Assembly (NCBI RefSeq): GCF_004011865.1
Contig: NZ_RKLP01000010.1
Span: forward strand, 62,001 to 126,000
Length of the DNA: 64,000 nt
Reading direction: 5' to 3'
From: Prescottella agglutinans
GTDB taxonomy: Bacteria > Actinomycetota > Actinomycetes > Mycobacteriales > Mycobacteriaceae
Shown here: positions 54,163 to 63,037 of the stretch, in pieces
Layout of the letters: the number at the start of each line of letters is the position of its first letter
Position numbering within the stretch: the stretch's first letter is position 1
The notes under the pieces: model-generated
What the model saw: the letters and a program-made list of their open reading frames with translations, nothing else
Database searches by the model: none
What the model was told of the DNA's origin: nothing
Made by a program: the position numbers and the translations under genes

Positions 54163-56502
54163 CTAGTGCGTCGCCAGCGCCACCCGCCGCCGCTCGTCGG
54201 CGGTTTCCGGACGGCCGTCGCCCGGCAGGTCGACGCGGACGTGGTGCAGGCGTCCGGTGAACGCGAAGCGGCCCACGATGTCGTCGCACACCGGGCTGCC
54301 GCGGTTGACGCCGATGTCGAGTTGTTCGTTCATGCTGAAGATCGCGCGTGTCGTCTGCTCGACGCGGGCGCTGCCCACCTCGACCCCGTCGACGGACAGC
54401 CGGGCGGTGCCGCCGAGGCCGATACCGCCACCGTCGTAGTCGAATTCGAGGCTGACCTCTCGGGTGTCCGCCGTCAGTTCGACGTCCGGTCGAACGAAGG
54501 TGCGGCCGCCGCCGCTGAAGTTGTAGCAGAACACCGGCTTCGAGTCGGCGACGTACAGTGCCAGACCACCGAAATGTCCGCCGAGGCTCGCCAGCACACC
54601 CTCGCACGGCTCGCCGCCGGTCTCGAGCGACGCCGTGATCACGTAGGAGCGGTTGAAGAACGGCGGTGCCGCCTTCTCCGGCAGGCCGTGCATGTGCGGG
54701 TACAGGGTGATGCTGGTGCGGCCCCGCAGTGGGTGCGGCGGGCGGTCCTGCGGTGCAGCGTTTCTCGTCACGGTGCGATCGTCGAGTGGCAGCACCTGGT
54801 AGCGGGCGGCCTCGACCAGGAACTTCTGCTTGAGCTCCTCGAGCTTCTCGGGGAACTCGGCGGCGAGGTCGCGCGCCTGCGACCAGTCGACGCTTGTGTC
54901 GTACAGTTCCCACCGATCCTCGTCGAAGGTGGGCAGTTTCAGCCCGTACGTGGCCATCAGCCACGGTGCCCGGTGCAGGGTCACCGCCGTCCATCCGTGG
55001 TGGTAGATGCCGCGGTTGCCGTAGATCTCGAAGTACTGCGTGGTGTGCCGGTCCGTCGCGTCGGCGTCGGTGAACGTGTAGTTCATCGCGACACCCTCCA
55101 TCGGCTTCTGCGGTACGCCGTCGACGGTGTGCGGCGCCGGGACGCCCGCCGCCTCCAGGATCGTCGGGGTGATGTCGACGCAGTGATGCCACTGGTGGCG
55201 GAGTCCGGTCTCGCTGATTCCGTTGGGCCAGTGCGCGATCAGCCCGTTGCGGGTGCCGCCGTAGTGCGATGCCGCCTGCTTCGCCCACTGGTAGGGGGTG
55301 TCGAGCGCCAACGCCCACGACGCGGGGTAGTGCGGATAGCTCGTCGGGGTGCCCAGCTCGTCGAACCGCTCGAGCACCTCGGCGGTGGTCTGCTTGTAGC
55401 CGTTGAGCCCGGCGAGGTAGTTGAACGAGCCCTCCATGCCGCCCTCGGCGGAGGCGCCGTTGTCGCCGAGCATGTACAGCACGAGCGTGTTGTCGAGCGC
55501 ACCCAGTTCCTGCAGCCGGTCGACGAGCCGGCCGACCTGGTCGTCGGTGTGCTCGAGGAACGCCGCGTACAGCTCCATCAGACGGGCGGAGACCTTCTTC
55601 TGGTCGTCGTCCAGCTCGTCCCAGTGCGGCAGATCGCCCGACCACGGCGCCAGTTCGGTCTCCGGCGGGACCACCCCGAGCTGCTTCTGCCGTTCGAGCG
55701 TGATCTCCCGCTGCCGGTCCCAGCCGTGGTCGAACTCGCCCCGGTACTTGTCGAGATAGCTGTCGGGTACCTGCAGCGGCGCGTGGCACGCACCGAACGG
55801 CAGGTAGCAGAACCACGGCTTGTCCGGGTCCATCGTCCCGACCGACTCGATCCACTCGATCGCACGGTCCACCAGGTCCTCCGACATGTGGTAGCCCTCC
55901 TCGGGTGTGCACGGCGGATCGACGACGGTGAAGTCCCGGTACAGGACGGGGGAGAACTGGTCCGACTCGGCGCCGAGGAAGCCGTAGAACCGGTCGAACC
56001 CTTCCCGGGTGGGCCAGCGGTCGAACGGTCCGGCCTCGCTGATCTCCCACGTCGGCGTCTGGTGCATCTTGCCGAACGCGCCCGTCGCGTATCCGTTGCC
56101 CTGCAGGACGCGGGCCACCGTCGCCGCCGAGTCGGGTCGGGTGCCGTTGTAACCCGGTGCTGCCGTGGCCTGTTCGGCGATGACGCCGAAGCCGACGCTG
56201 TGGTGGTTGCGGCCGGTCAGGGTCGCGGCCCGGGTCGGCGAGCACAGCGCCGTGGTGTGGAAGCGGGTGTACTTGACGCCGTCGGCGGCCAGGCGTTCCG
56301 CAGTGGGGGTGCGGCACGGGCCGCCGAACGCCGACGGGGCGCCGAAGCCGACGTCGTCGAGCATCACCAGCAGGACGTTGGGGGCGCCGACCGGCGGGCG
56401 GACCGGTTGCGGCCGGGTGAACGGTTCCTGCTGGTTGCGATAGTCGACCGCGGTCGAGACCGCAGGTTCGGTGCGGACGATGGGAATCGAGTGGCGGTTC
56501 AT
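54163..56502 (-). CDS. Type I arylsulfatase
   Basis: A 779-residue sulfatase. CSPTR at residues 87-91 is the formylglycine maturation motif with Cys87. The metal site starts with MLDDVGFG, and YMLGDNGAS and GGTRNGLIAHWP are other conserved segments. Length and C-terminal beta domain match the AtsA/Rv0711 group of about 780 residues. It would release sulfate from aromatic sulfate esters. No signal peptide is evident. ATG at 56502 follows GAGAGGTGCACC. Divergent from a TetR gene and near a MFS and a TauD-like gene. Confidence 0.9.
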   Translation of the reverse strand: MNRHSIPIVRTEPAVSTAVDYRNQQEPFTRPQPVRPPVGAPNVLLVMLDDVGFGAPSAFGGPCRTPTAERLAADGVKYTRFHTTALCSPTRAATLTGRNHHSVGFGVIAEQATAAPGYNGTRPDSAATVARVLQGNGYATGAFGKMHQTPTWEISEAGPFDRWPTREGFDRFYGFLGAESDQFSPVLYRDFTVVDPPCTPEEGYHMSEDLVDRAIEWIESVGTMDPDKPWFCYLPFGACHAPLQVPDSYLDKYRGEFDHGWDRQREITLERQKQLGVVPPETELAPWSGDLPHWDELDDDQKKVSARLMELYAAFLEHTDDQVGRLVDRLQELGALDNTLVLYMLGDNGASAEGGMEGSFNYLAGLNGYKQTTAEVLERFDELGTPTSYPHYPASWALALDTPYQWAKQAASHYGGTRNGLIAHWPNGISETGLRHQWHHCVDITPTILEAAGVPAPHTVDGVPQKPMEGVAMNYTFTDADATDRHTTQYFEIYGNRGIYHHGWTAVTLHRAPWLMATYGLKLPTFDEDRWELYDTSVDWSQARDLAAEFPEKLEELKQKFLVEAARYQVLPLDDRTVTRNAAPQDRPPHPLRGRTSITLYPHMHGLPEKAAPPFFNRSYVITASLETGGEPCEGVLASLGGHFGGLALYVADSKPVFCYNFSGGGRTFVRPDVELTADTREVSLEFDYDGGGIGLGGTARLSVDGVEVGSARVEQTTRAIFSMNEQLDIGVNRGSPVCDDIVGRFAFTGRLHHVRVDLPGDGRPETADERRRVALATH

Positions 56503-56549
56503 GGTGCACCTCTCTGGGCGGTGGAACAGGGGAGGGTACAGGCTGCGCC

Positions 56550-56579
56550 TTGACCCTTAAAGCGATGACTTACTACTCT
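56550..56579 (+). promoter_or_regulatory. Promoter of the TetR gene next to the sulfatase
   Basis: TTGACC, 18 bases, then TACTCT, 7 bases before the preferred GTG start, in a locally A/T-rich stretch between the divergent sulfatase and TetR genes. Confidence 0.4.
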
Positions 56580-56585
56580 CTCGGC

Positions 56586-57218
56586 GTGTCGAACCCTGGA
56601 AACGCGAAAAGCGCCATGATCGAAGTCGCCGAGCGCATGTTTGCCGAACGCGGCATCGACGGCGTGTCGATGCGCGACGTCGCGGCGGCCGCCGGCCAGA
56701 AGAACAACTCGGCCGTGCAGTACCACTTCGGTGGGCGGGACGGTCTCGTGCTCGAGGTGTTCCGGCGCCGCATGCAGGAGATCAACCGCAACCGCGCGGC
56801 GTTCCTCGCGGATCTGGACGAGGAGGGCCGCGGCGGCGACGTGCGCGCCCTCGTCGAGGCCGTCGTCGTGCCCCTCGCGGACTACCTCCGGACCTCGGGC
56901 ACCGACTCCTACTACGCGCAGTTCATCGCCCGGGTCTCCCCGTCGGTCGACATCCTGAACCCCGATCTGTCCGAGGTCACCGAGGCCAGTCGCGAGGTGT
57001 CCGGTCGGCTGATGCGCGCGCTCGACCACCTGCCGCGCCGCGTCGCCGTGATCCGGGTGGACCTGATGCTGAACATGGCGGTGTCGGCACTCGCGGTGTT
57101 CGAGCAGCGTCGCAACAGCGGGAATCCCGTGGTGGACGCGGACTTCGACGAGACCGTGCGTCATCTGATCGACATGTCGGTAGGGGCGTTGGAGGCTCCG
57201 GAGTCCACCTCGGCCTGA
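56586..57218 (+). CDS. TetR-family transcription regulator
   Basis: A 210-residue regulator with N-terminal helix-turn-helix VSMRDVAAAAGQKNNSAVQYHFGGRDGLVLEVF. Ligand domain not recognised. The GTG at 56586 is preferred because the region before it looks like a promoter; an alternative start 12 codons upstream exists. Its last 58 bases overlap the end of the convergent MFS gene. Likely controls the sulfatase, the MFS pump, or both. Confidence 0.85.
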   Translation: MSNPGNAKSAMIEVAERMFAERGIDGVSMRDVAAAAGQKNNSAVQYHFGGRDGLVLEVFRRRMQEINRNRAAFLADLDEEGRGGDVRALVEAVVVPLADYLRTSGTDSYYAQFIARVSPSVDILNPDLSEVTEASREVSGRLMRALDHLPRRVAVIRVDLMLNMAVSALAVFEQRRNSGNPVVDADFDETVRHLIDMSVGALEAPESTSA

Positions 57219-58678
57219 TCGTCGGGTGTTTGCGACACCAGACCGCCGGTGGCGGGCCGGCGTCCGTGCTTCATCACGAGCGCGACGACGATGCCGACGA
57301 GGCCCACCGCCCCCGCGTAGAGGAAGCCGCGCGAGATCGCCTCGTCCGCATAGAGGACCGCGTGCGTCTTCGGGTTGACCGCCTGCACGTGATGCGACAT
57401 GACGACGCCGGTGACGGTGACCGCGACCGCCGAGCACAGTTGCATCGTCACGCCCGCGATCGCGGTGCCCACACCGCTCGTCTCCGGCGGCAGCGAGTCC
57501 TGCACCAGGTTGGCGTTGGACGAGTGCAGGAATCCCACCGCGAAACCCGCGATCGCGCTCAGCAGCGCCACCTGCCACTGCAGCGTCAGCAGTTCGCTGC
57601 CGAGGTACATGGTGATGAGGAAGAAGACTCCGGACGCGAGCAGCACCTGCCGTGCCCCGATTCGCTTGGCGAGGTAGCCGCCCAGCGGACCGGCGAGCAT
57701 CGCCATGATCCCGAGCGGGCAGGTCCACAGCGCGTACTGGGTGGCGGAAAGGCCGGCGCCGTAGGAGATCCCGGAAAGTCCGGCGGGGGTCTGCAGGAGG
57801 GTCGGCATCAGCATCGAGTGCGCGTTCATCATGTAGGCGAGTCCGGTGACCGCCAGGATCGTCGGGCCGAACTTGCGGCCGAAGAGGATCTTCAGGTCGA
57901 TGAGCGGATGCGGTGCGACGCGCTGCCACGCGACGAACGCCACGAGCATCACGACGCCCGCGAGCAGGAGACCGCGGGTGCTCGTCGCGGACCAGCCCCA
58001 CGAACTGCCCTTCGTGATGCCGAGGAGCAGGACCGCGACGCCGGGGCCGAGCAGCGCCGTGCCGAGGTAGTCCACCGGGCGATCGGTGCGCACCGGGCTC
58101 TCCGGCACCACCGCCCAGTACACGGGGATCAACACGGCGAGGTAGATCGCCATGAACCAGAAGATCCCGTGGAAGCCGAATCCGTCGATCAGCCACCCGG
58201 CGATGAACGGTCCCGCGACCGCGGACATCCCGATGCCGGTCGCGACCATGCCCAGTGCGACGGGCACGAAGTCCCGCGGCATGATGTCGCGCACCAGGCT
58301 GTACGAGAGGGCGACGATGCCGACGAGCACGCCCTGCATCGCCCGGCCGGCGAGCAGGACGGCGAACGAGGTCGCCGTCGCGCACACGACACTGCCGAGT
58401 ACGAAGACGACGGCCAGGCCGAGGATCACGCGCTTCTTCCCGAGCTTGTCCGACGCCTTGCCGATGAGCGGCATGAGCGTCGCACCGGTCAGCGTGACGA
58501 TCGAGACCACCCACGCGATGTCGAGCGTCTGGAAGACCGGTGCCATGTGCGGCATGGCCGGGTAGACCATGAGGATCTCGAACGTCGCGATCTCGGAGAA
58601 GAAGATGATCACGGCGAGTACGGCGAAGATTCGAGCCCGTGGGACCTTGCCTCGAACCGGAGTGAGGGCGAGCGCCAT
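57161..58678 (-). CDS. MFS drug/metabolite exporter, DHA2-like
   Basis: A 505-residue transporter of the 14-helix drug:H+ antiporter type. Motif A-like GKASDKLGKKRVILGLAV lies between helices 2 and 3, motif C-like GIGMSAVAGPFIAGWLIDGFGFHGIFW follows, and SLPPETSGVGTAIAG occurs later. Substrate unknown. ATG at 58678 follows GAAGGACAAC. It overlaps the convergent TetR gene by 58 bases at the 3' end. Confidence 0.9.
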   Translation of the reverse strand: MALALTPVRGKVPRARIFAVLAVIIFFSEIATFEILMVYPAMPHMAPVFQTLDIAWVVSIVTLTGATLMPLIGKASDKLGKKRVILGLAVVFVLGSVVCATATSFAVLLAGRAMQGVLVGIVALSYSLVRDIMPRDFVPVALGMVATGIGMSAVAGPFIAGWLIDGFGFHGIFWFMAIYLAVLIPVYWAVVPESPVRTDRPVDYLGTALLGPGVAVLLLGITKGSSWGWSATSTRGLLLAGVVMLVAFVAWQRVAPHPLIDLKILFGRKFGPTILAVTGLAYMMNAHSMLMPTLLQTPAGLSGISYGAGLSATQYALWTCPLGIMAMLAGPLGGYLAKRIGARQVLLASGVFFLITMYLGSELLTLQWQVALLSAIAGFAVGFLHSSNANLVQDSLPPETSGVGTAIAGVTMQLCSAVAVTVTGVVMSHHVQAVNPKTHAVLYADEAISRGFLYAGAVGLVGIVVALVMKHGRRPATGGLVSQTPDDQAEVDSGASNAPTDMSIR

Positions 58679-59087
58679 CGTTGTCCTTCGTTTCGTGTGA
58701 AGAGCGGCGACGACTGCGCATGAGATGTCTGGGGCGCAGAGTGTTTCGTCGTCGAGAGGAATCTGCCTGGCGGTGGCGCGTTCGATGTTCCGGGGCGGGC
58801 GGGTGAGTCGCCCCGGGAAGGGGACCTTAGCCCCGGCCGCACCACGTCGTGTGACGCGGGTCCCACTCAGTGGAAGGTTCGCGGGCGCCGGGTTCGGCCG
58901 TTTCGCTCGCGGTGGAGGCGTCAATAAATCTACCGTGCAGCATGTTTCGACATTTAAGGCAGTGTCTTGACGGTTTAAGTCACTGACTGATAGCTTGCCG
59001 GGGACGTCCTCGACGGCTCGGTTGAGTGGAGGGCGTCGACGGCGGCGGTGTGTTCGGGGCGGGATCTCACGAGAGAAGGAGGCTGGC
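58679..59087 (+). promoter_or_regulatory. 409-base intergenic region with promoter and paired half-sites
   Basis: Region between the divergent MFS and TauD-like genes. Its right part is A/T-rich. TTGACG (58967-58972), 18 bases, TAGCTT (58991-58996) form a candidate promoter for the dioxygenase. Two direct elements TTTAAG-N-CA-N-TG-N-C begin at 58953 and 58974, exactly 21 bases (two helical turns) apart and across the -35 box. Nothing coding is visible. Confidence 0.45.
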
Positions 59088-60005
59088 ATGGCAACGCTGA
59101 CCAGTAGTCGAACGGTCGAGATCGGTGGTCACTCGATCGAGTTCGGACCTCGCGGAATGCGCAGGTGTGCAGACGGATTCGAGTCGCGTCCGTATACGCA
59201 GTTCGAGGTGCGACCGGTGACGCCGTACATCGGCGCGGAGATCCACGGCGTGGACCTGCGCGATCCGAGCGCGGCGGTGGTCGAGGAACTGCGTCGGGCC
59301 CTGCTCGAGTGGAAGGTCGTGTTCTTCCGCGATCAGCAGATCACCGCAACCCAGCACCGCGACTTCGCGCGGCACTGGGGAGAACTCGAGGTGCACCCTC
59401 TTCTCCCACAGGGCGAGGTTCCCGAGGTGGTCCACTTCGATCGCGGCGAGGACAACCCCGGCACCGAGAACATCTGGCACGTCGACGTGACGTGGCAGAA
59501 GCGGCCGCCGCTCGGATCGGTGCTGCGCGCGTTGGAGGTACCGCCGACAGGCGGGGACACGCTGTGGGCCGACATGGGCAACGCGTACGACTGCCTGTCC
59601 GACGAGGTCAAGGAGCAGATCGAGGGTCGCGTCGCGATTCACGACTTCGTGCCGTCGTTCGGCCGCTCGATGGGGCCCGAGAAGCTGGCGGCCATGAAGG
59701 AGCAGTACCCGCCCGTCGCGCACCCGATCGTCCGGATCCACCCCGAGACCGGTCGCCGGACGCTGTTCGTCAACAGCCTGTTCACCACTCACATCGCTGA
59801 CATGGATCCGGTCGAGGGCGAGGCGTTGCTGCGTCACCTCTTCGACCAGGCCAAGGTGCCGGACTTCCAGTGCCGGTTCCGGTGGCAGCCGAACTCGATC
59901 GCGTTCTGGGACAACCGCGCCACCCAGCACTACGCCGCCAGCGACTACTTCCCCCACCGGCGGGTGATGGAGCGGGTCGCCATTCTCGGCGATGTCCCGG
60001 CCTGA
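59088..60005 (+). CDS. TauD/TfdA-family Fe(II)/2-oxoglutarate dioxygenase
   Basis: A 305-residue oxygenase. The iron triad starts with HVD (His131, Asp133 in NIWHVDVTWQKRPP) and ends with a distal His in the C-terminal part near NRATQHYAASDYFPHRR, where the Arg residues bind 2-oxoglutarate. The family oxidises sulfonates such as taurine, alkyl sulfates or phenoxyacids. The nearby arylsulfatase makes a sulfur-scavenging substrate plausible but unproven. ATG follows AGAAGGAGGCTGGC. Confidence 0.9.
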   Translation: MATLTSSRTVEIGGHSIEFGPRGMRRCADGFESRPYTQFEVRPVTPYIGAEIHGVDLRDPSAAVVEELRRALLEWKVVFFRDQQITATQHRDFARHWGELEVHPLLPQGEVPEVVHFDRGEDNPGTENIWHVDVTWQKRPPLGSVLRALEVPPTGGDTLWADMGNAYDCLSDEVKEQIEGRVAIHDFVPSFGRSMGPEKLAAMKEQYPPVAHPIVRIHPETGRRTLFVNSLFTTHIADMDPVEGEALLRHLFDQAKVPDFQCRFRWQPNSIAFWDNRATQHYAASDYFPHRRVMERVAILGDVPA

Positions 60006-60041
60006 CCGGGCATCGAACGACCACAGGGAGTGAGGCTCTTC

Positions 60042-61307
60042 ATGGTTCGACCTCTCGACGAGCGCCAAATCCGGAATGCGGAGCTCGACGCCGCCTGGCA
60101 GAGTCTGTGCGACAACCTTTCTCGGGCGTCGAAGGTGATCTCGACGGATCCGCGGTCCGACGACCCCGTCATGCGGGCGGCGGGCTACCGGTACCTGCTC
60201 AACCTGCTCAACGCCGGACTGGAACAGGTGGTCTTCAGTGCCGATCCGGACTACCCCGAGGTGGGGCACCTGCAGGACAACACCAAGCGGTACGCCACGG
60301 AGTCACCGGACTGCCTGTTCGGTCATGCGGTGCTCGATCCGGGCGGGACGTATCGGCTGACCGGAACCGGCGGGCGCGCCCGGTACATCGGGCTGACGCT
60401 CTACGACACCGTCAGCCTGTACGAGAAGGTTCGGTCCGACCGGGACCGGCCGACGGACTTCCGTGCCGCGTTCAAGGCGGCCACCGGGTCCACGCTCGGC
60501 GCGATCTCGAATCCCGGCGGAATCACGTCGCGCGACAACGGCGATTTCGAGGTGATCATCAGCGCCGAGCCGCACGGGGGCAACTGGTTGCCGATGCCGC
60601 CGAACACGAAGGACATCATCACGCGCCAGTACTTCTACGACTGGGACGCCGAGGAGCCGTACCACGTCTCGATCGAACGGATCGACGTCGACGGCCCGGG
60701 GCCGCTCGCCGAACCCGTCGTGGTGACCGGTCAGGTGGAATCCGTCGGGCGCTTCGTCGACGGTTTCGCCGAGTACTGGGCCACGATGTACCGCCTGCGC
60801 GACCGCGAACGCAACGTGCTGCGGACCCAGCCCGCGGTGAGTACGTCGTATGCGAGCGATGACGGACACATCGCCTACGGCGGCGGGACTTTCGAGATCG
60901 GCCCCGACGAGGCGTTGATACTCGAGGTGACGCCGCCGGACTGCCACTTCTGGAACATCCACCTCGGCGACTACTGGGGGCAGTCGCTCGACTACACCTA
61001 TCGGCAGACGTCGCTCAACGGCCACCAGGCGGTACTGGACGATGACGGCGTGTTCCGGGCGGTCGTCGCGCATCGCGATCCCGGGGTGGCGAACTGGCTG
61101 GACACCGCCGGGAACGCCGTCACCCGCTGCGTCTACCGGTGGTGGCTGGCGACGGCCACGGATCTTCCGACGCCGACCGTGCGTAAGGTGAGGTTCGCCG
61201 ATGTACCGGCCGAGTTGCCCGCCGCCACGAAACGGGTGGGCTCGGACGAGCGGCGTGCGGTGCTCGGTCGCCGACGCGCGGCGGTGCTGAGGCGTTACGT
61301 CCGTTGA
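60042..61307 (+). CDS. DUF1214-domain protein
   Basis: A 421-residue protein of unknown function. The C-terminal part (LILEVTPPDCHFWNIHLGDYWGQSLDY, then YRQTSLNGHQAVLDDDGVFRAVVAHRDPGVANWLDTAG) is typical of DUF1214. The N-terminal part is mixed alpha/beta. No signal peptide. The ATG at 60042 is preferred because AGGGAGTGAGG precedes it; a GTG at 60030 is possible. It follows the dioxygenase by 36 bases, so the two are probably one transcript. Confidence 0.75.
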   Translation: MVRPLDERQIRNAELDAAWQSLCDNLSRASKVISTDPRSDDPVMRAAGYRYLLNLLNAGLEQVVFSADPDYPEVGHLQDNTKRYATESPDCLFGHAVLDPGGTYRLTGTGGRARYIGLTLYDTVSLYEKVRSDRDRPTDFRAAFKAATGSTLGAISNPGGITSRDNGDFEVIISAEPHGGNWLPMPPNTKDIITRQYFYDWDAEEPYHVSIERIDVDGPGPLAEPVVVTGQVESVGRFVDGFAEYWATMYRLRDRERNVLRTQPAVSTSYASDDGHIAYGGGTFEIGPDEALILEVTPPDCHFWNIHLGDYWGQSLDYTYRQTSLNGHQAVLDDDGVFRAVVAHRDPGVANWLDTAGNAVTRCVYRWWLATATDLPTPTVRKVRFADVPAELPAATKRVGSDERRAVLGRRRAAVLRRYVR

Positions 61308-61338
61308 GCGGATCGACGAGCAAGGAGGATCGGGCGCG

Positions 61339-61701
61339 GTGACGATGCGAGGCTGGCGACCCAAGGCGTTCCGGGAAGGGGACGATCCGGATCCGCGATT
61401 CACCCTCGCGAACGAGCGGACCTTCCTCGCGTGGGTCCGCACCGGGCTGGGATTGATCGCGGCTGCCGTCGGTCTCGAGGCCTTCGGGTCCGACGTCGTC
61501 GGTCCCGCGGTCCACACCGTCCTCGTGGTGGCCCTGCTCGTCGGCGCGATTCTGCTCGTGATGTTCGCCTTCGCCCGGTGGATGGCGGTCGAGGCAGCGA
61601 TGCGTACCGGGCGGAGCCTGCCGGTACCCGCCATCGCGGCAGTGCTGTCGTGCCTGATCGCCGGTGCCGGCGCAACCCTGCTCATCGTGGTGGTGCGCTG
61701 A
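61339..61701 (+). CDS. DUF202 membrane protein, first copy
   Basis: A 120-residue protein with three membrane helices and the DUF202 (YidH) signature DPRFTLANERTFLAWVRTGLGLIA. GTG start at 61339 follows AAGGAGG at ten bases; an ATG two codons later is possible. It overlaps no neighbour and precedes a second DUF202 gene by two bases. Function unknown. Confidence 0.85.
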   Translation: MTMRGWRPKAFREGDDPDPRFTLANERTFLAWVRTGLGLIAAAVGLEAFGSDVVGPAVHTVLVVALLVGAILLVMFAFARWMAVEAAMRTGRSLPVPAIAAVLSCLIAGAGATLLIVVVR

Positions 61702-61703
61702 CC

Positions 61704-62033
61704 GTGGCGGACCCGGCCCACCGGGATCCGGGCCTGCAGCCCGAGCGGACGACGCTCGCATGGGTGCGCACCGCCGCGAGCCTGGCCGCGGTCGCATTCC
61801 TGTGTCTGCGGTACGTGCCGGGATCGTCGGTTGTGGTGCAGGTGATCGGGGTGTGGGCGATCGCGGCGGCGTCCGTGGTCGTGGTGACCGCGCGCCGCCG
61901 GCACGAACGGGCCAGCGAGCACTTCGGCGCCGGTCGCGTCGTGTACCCGTTCGCGATCATGCTCGGCCTGGCCGCCACGGTGGTGGCCCTCGCCGCGGTG
62001 TCGGCCGTGGTCATTCTCGTCGTCGGTCGGTGA
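61704..62033 (+). CDS. DUF202 membrane protein, second copy
   Basis: A 109-residue partner of the preceding gene with the same signature, LQPERTTLAWVRTAASLAA, and three helices. GTG start two bases after the first copy. Tandem DUF202 pairs are common in actinobacteria and suggest a heteromeric membrane complex. Function unknown. Confidence 0.83.
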   Translation: MADPAHRDPGLQPERTTLAWVRTAASLAAVAFLCLRYVPGSSVVVQVIGVWAIAAASVVVVTARRRHERASEHFGAGRVVYPFAIMLGLAATVVALAAVSAVVILVVGR

Positions 62034-62200
62034 CGATCCCGTCGCATTCCCCAACCGGACCGTCGATTGTGATTCCGTGGGAGTGGTGCACGAACTTCCC
62101 GCTGGCCGGGACTTGTGGCTGGTGTCACACCCTGGGCGGGTAGTGATAGTTGCGGACCCCGTGTGTCGTCACGGTCCCCGATCTCGAGGAGAGCAGCAGC

Positions 62201-63037
62201 ATGGAGGAGTTCGAAGGCAAGGTCGCACTGATCACCGGCGCAGCCCGGGGACAGGGCCGGTCGCACGCCGTGGCATTCGCCGAGCGCGGCGCCGACATCG
62301 TCATCTGTGACCGGTGCGAGGACAGCGATTCGGTGTTCTACCCGCTCGGCACCGAGGAGGACATGGCCGAGACCGTCCGCCTCGTGGAGGCGACCGGACG
62401 CAAGTGCATCGCGGTCAAGGCGGACACCGCCGATCGTGCGGCGATGGACGACCTGGTCAAGCGCGCCGAGTCCGAGTTCGGCCGCGTCGACATCGCCGTC
62501 GCGAACGCGGGCGTCTCGGTGGCCGCACCGGTGCAGTCGATGACGTCCGCGCAGTGGGACGAAGCGATCGGCAGCAACCTCACCGGTGTCTTCAACACCA
62601 TCGGCGCGGTGTCGCCCGGCATGATCGAGCGCGGCTACGGCCGGATCGTCACCATCTCCTCGATGCTCGGCCGCGCCGGCAACACCAACATGGTGGCCTA
62701 CGCCGCGTCCAAGTGGGGCGTCATCGGCATGACGAAGAGCGCCGCGCTGGACCTCGCGCAGAACGGCATCACCGTCAACGCGATTGCGCCGGGCAACATC
62801 TCGACCGGGATGATCCACAACAAGGCGCTCTACTCGATGATGCGCCCCGACCTGGAAGAACCGACGATGGACGACGTCGCCCCGGTCTTCCAGTCCCTGC
62901 ACGCACAGCCGGTTCCGTGGCTCGATCCGTTCGAGATCACCCGCGCCGTGCTCTTCTTCGCCGCCGAGGCCAGCGCTCACATCAGCGGCACCGTGCTTCC
63001 GATCGACGCCGGTAACGCCGCCCGTGTAACCGGGTGA
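62201..63037 (+). CDS. Mycofactocin-coupled-type short-chain dehydrogenase
   Basis: A 278-residue SDR. The cofactor motif TGAARGQGRSHAV (residues 12-24) is the form typical of mycofactocin-coupled dehydrogenases with non-exchangeable NAD. Catalytic Ser (TISSMLG), Tyr and Lys (YAASKWG) are present. An insertion after the first beta-alpha unit (CEDSDSVFYPLGTEEDM) also fits that group. ATG at 62201 follows CGAGGAGAGCAGC. The stop overlaps the next MFS gene. Oxidises an alcohol of unknown identity. Confidence 0.88.
   Translation: MEEFEGKVALITGAARGQGRSHAVAFAERGADIVICDRCEDSDSVFYPLGTEEDMAETVRLVEATGRKCIAVKADTADRAAMDDLVKRAESEFGRVDIAVANAGVSVAAPVQSMTSAQWDEAIGSNLTGVFNTIGAVSPGMIERGYGRIVTISSMLGRAGNTNMVAYAASKWGVIGMTKSAALDLAQNGITVNAIAPGNISTGMIHNKALYSMMRPDLEEPTMDDVAPVFQSLHAQPVPWLDPFEITRAVLFFAAEASAHISGTVLPIDAGNAARVTG

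Noticed and set aside
54104-56509. About 800-codon frame parallel to the sulfatase on the same strand
   Set aside because: It ends and starts almost with the sulfatase but has no motif, while the adjacent frame has a complete sulfatase active site.
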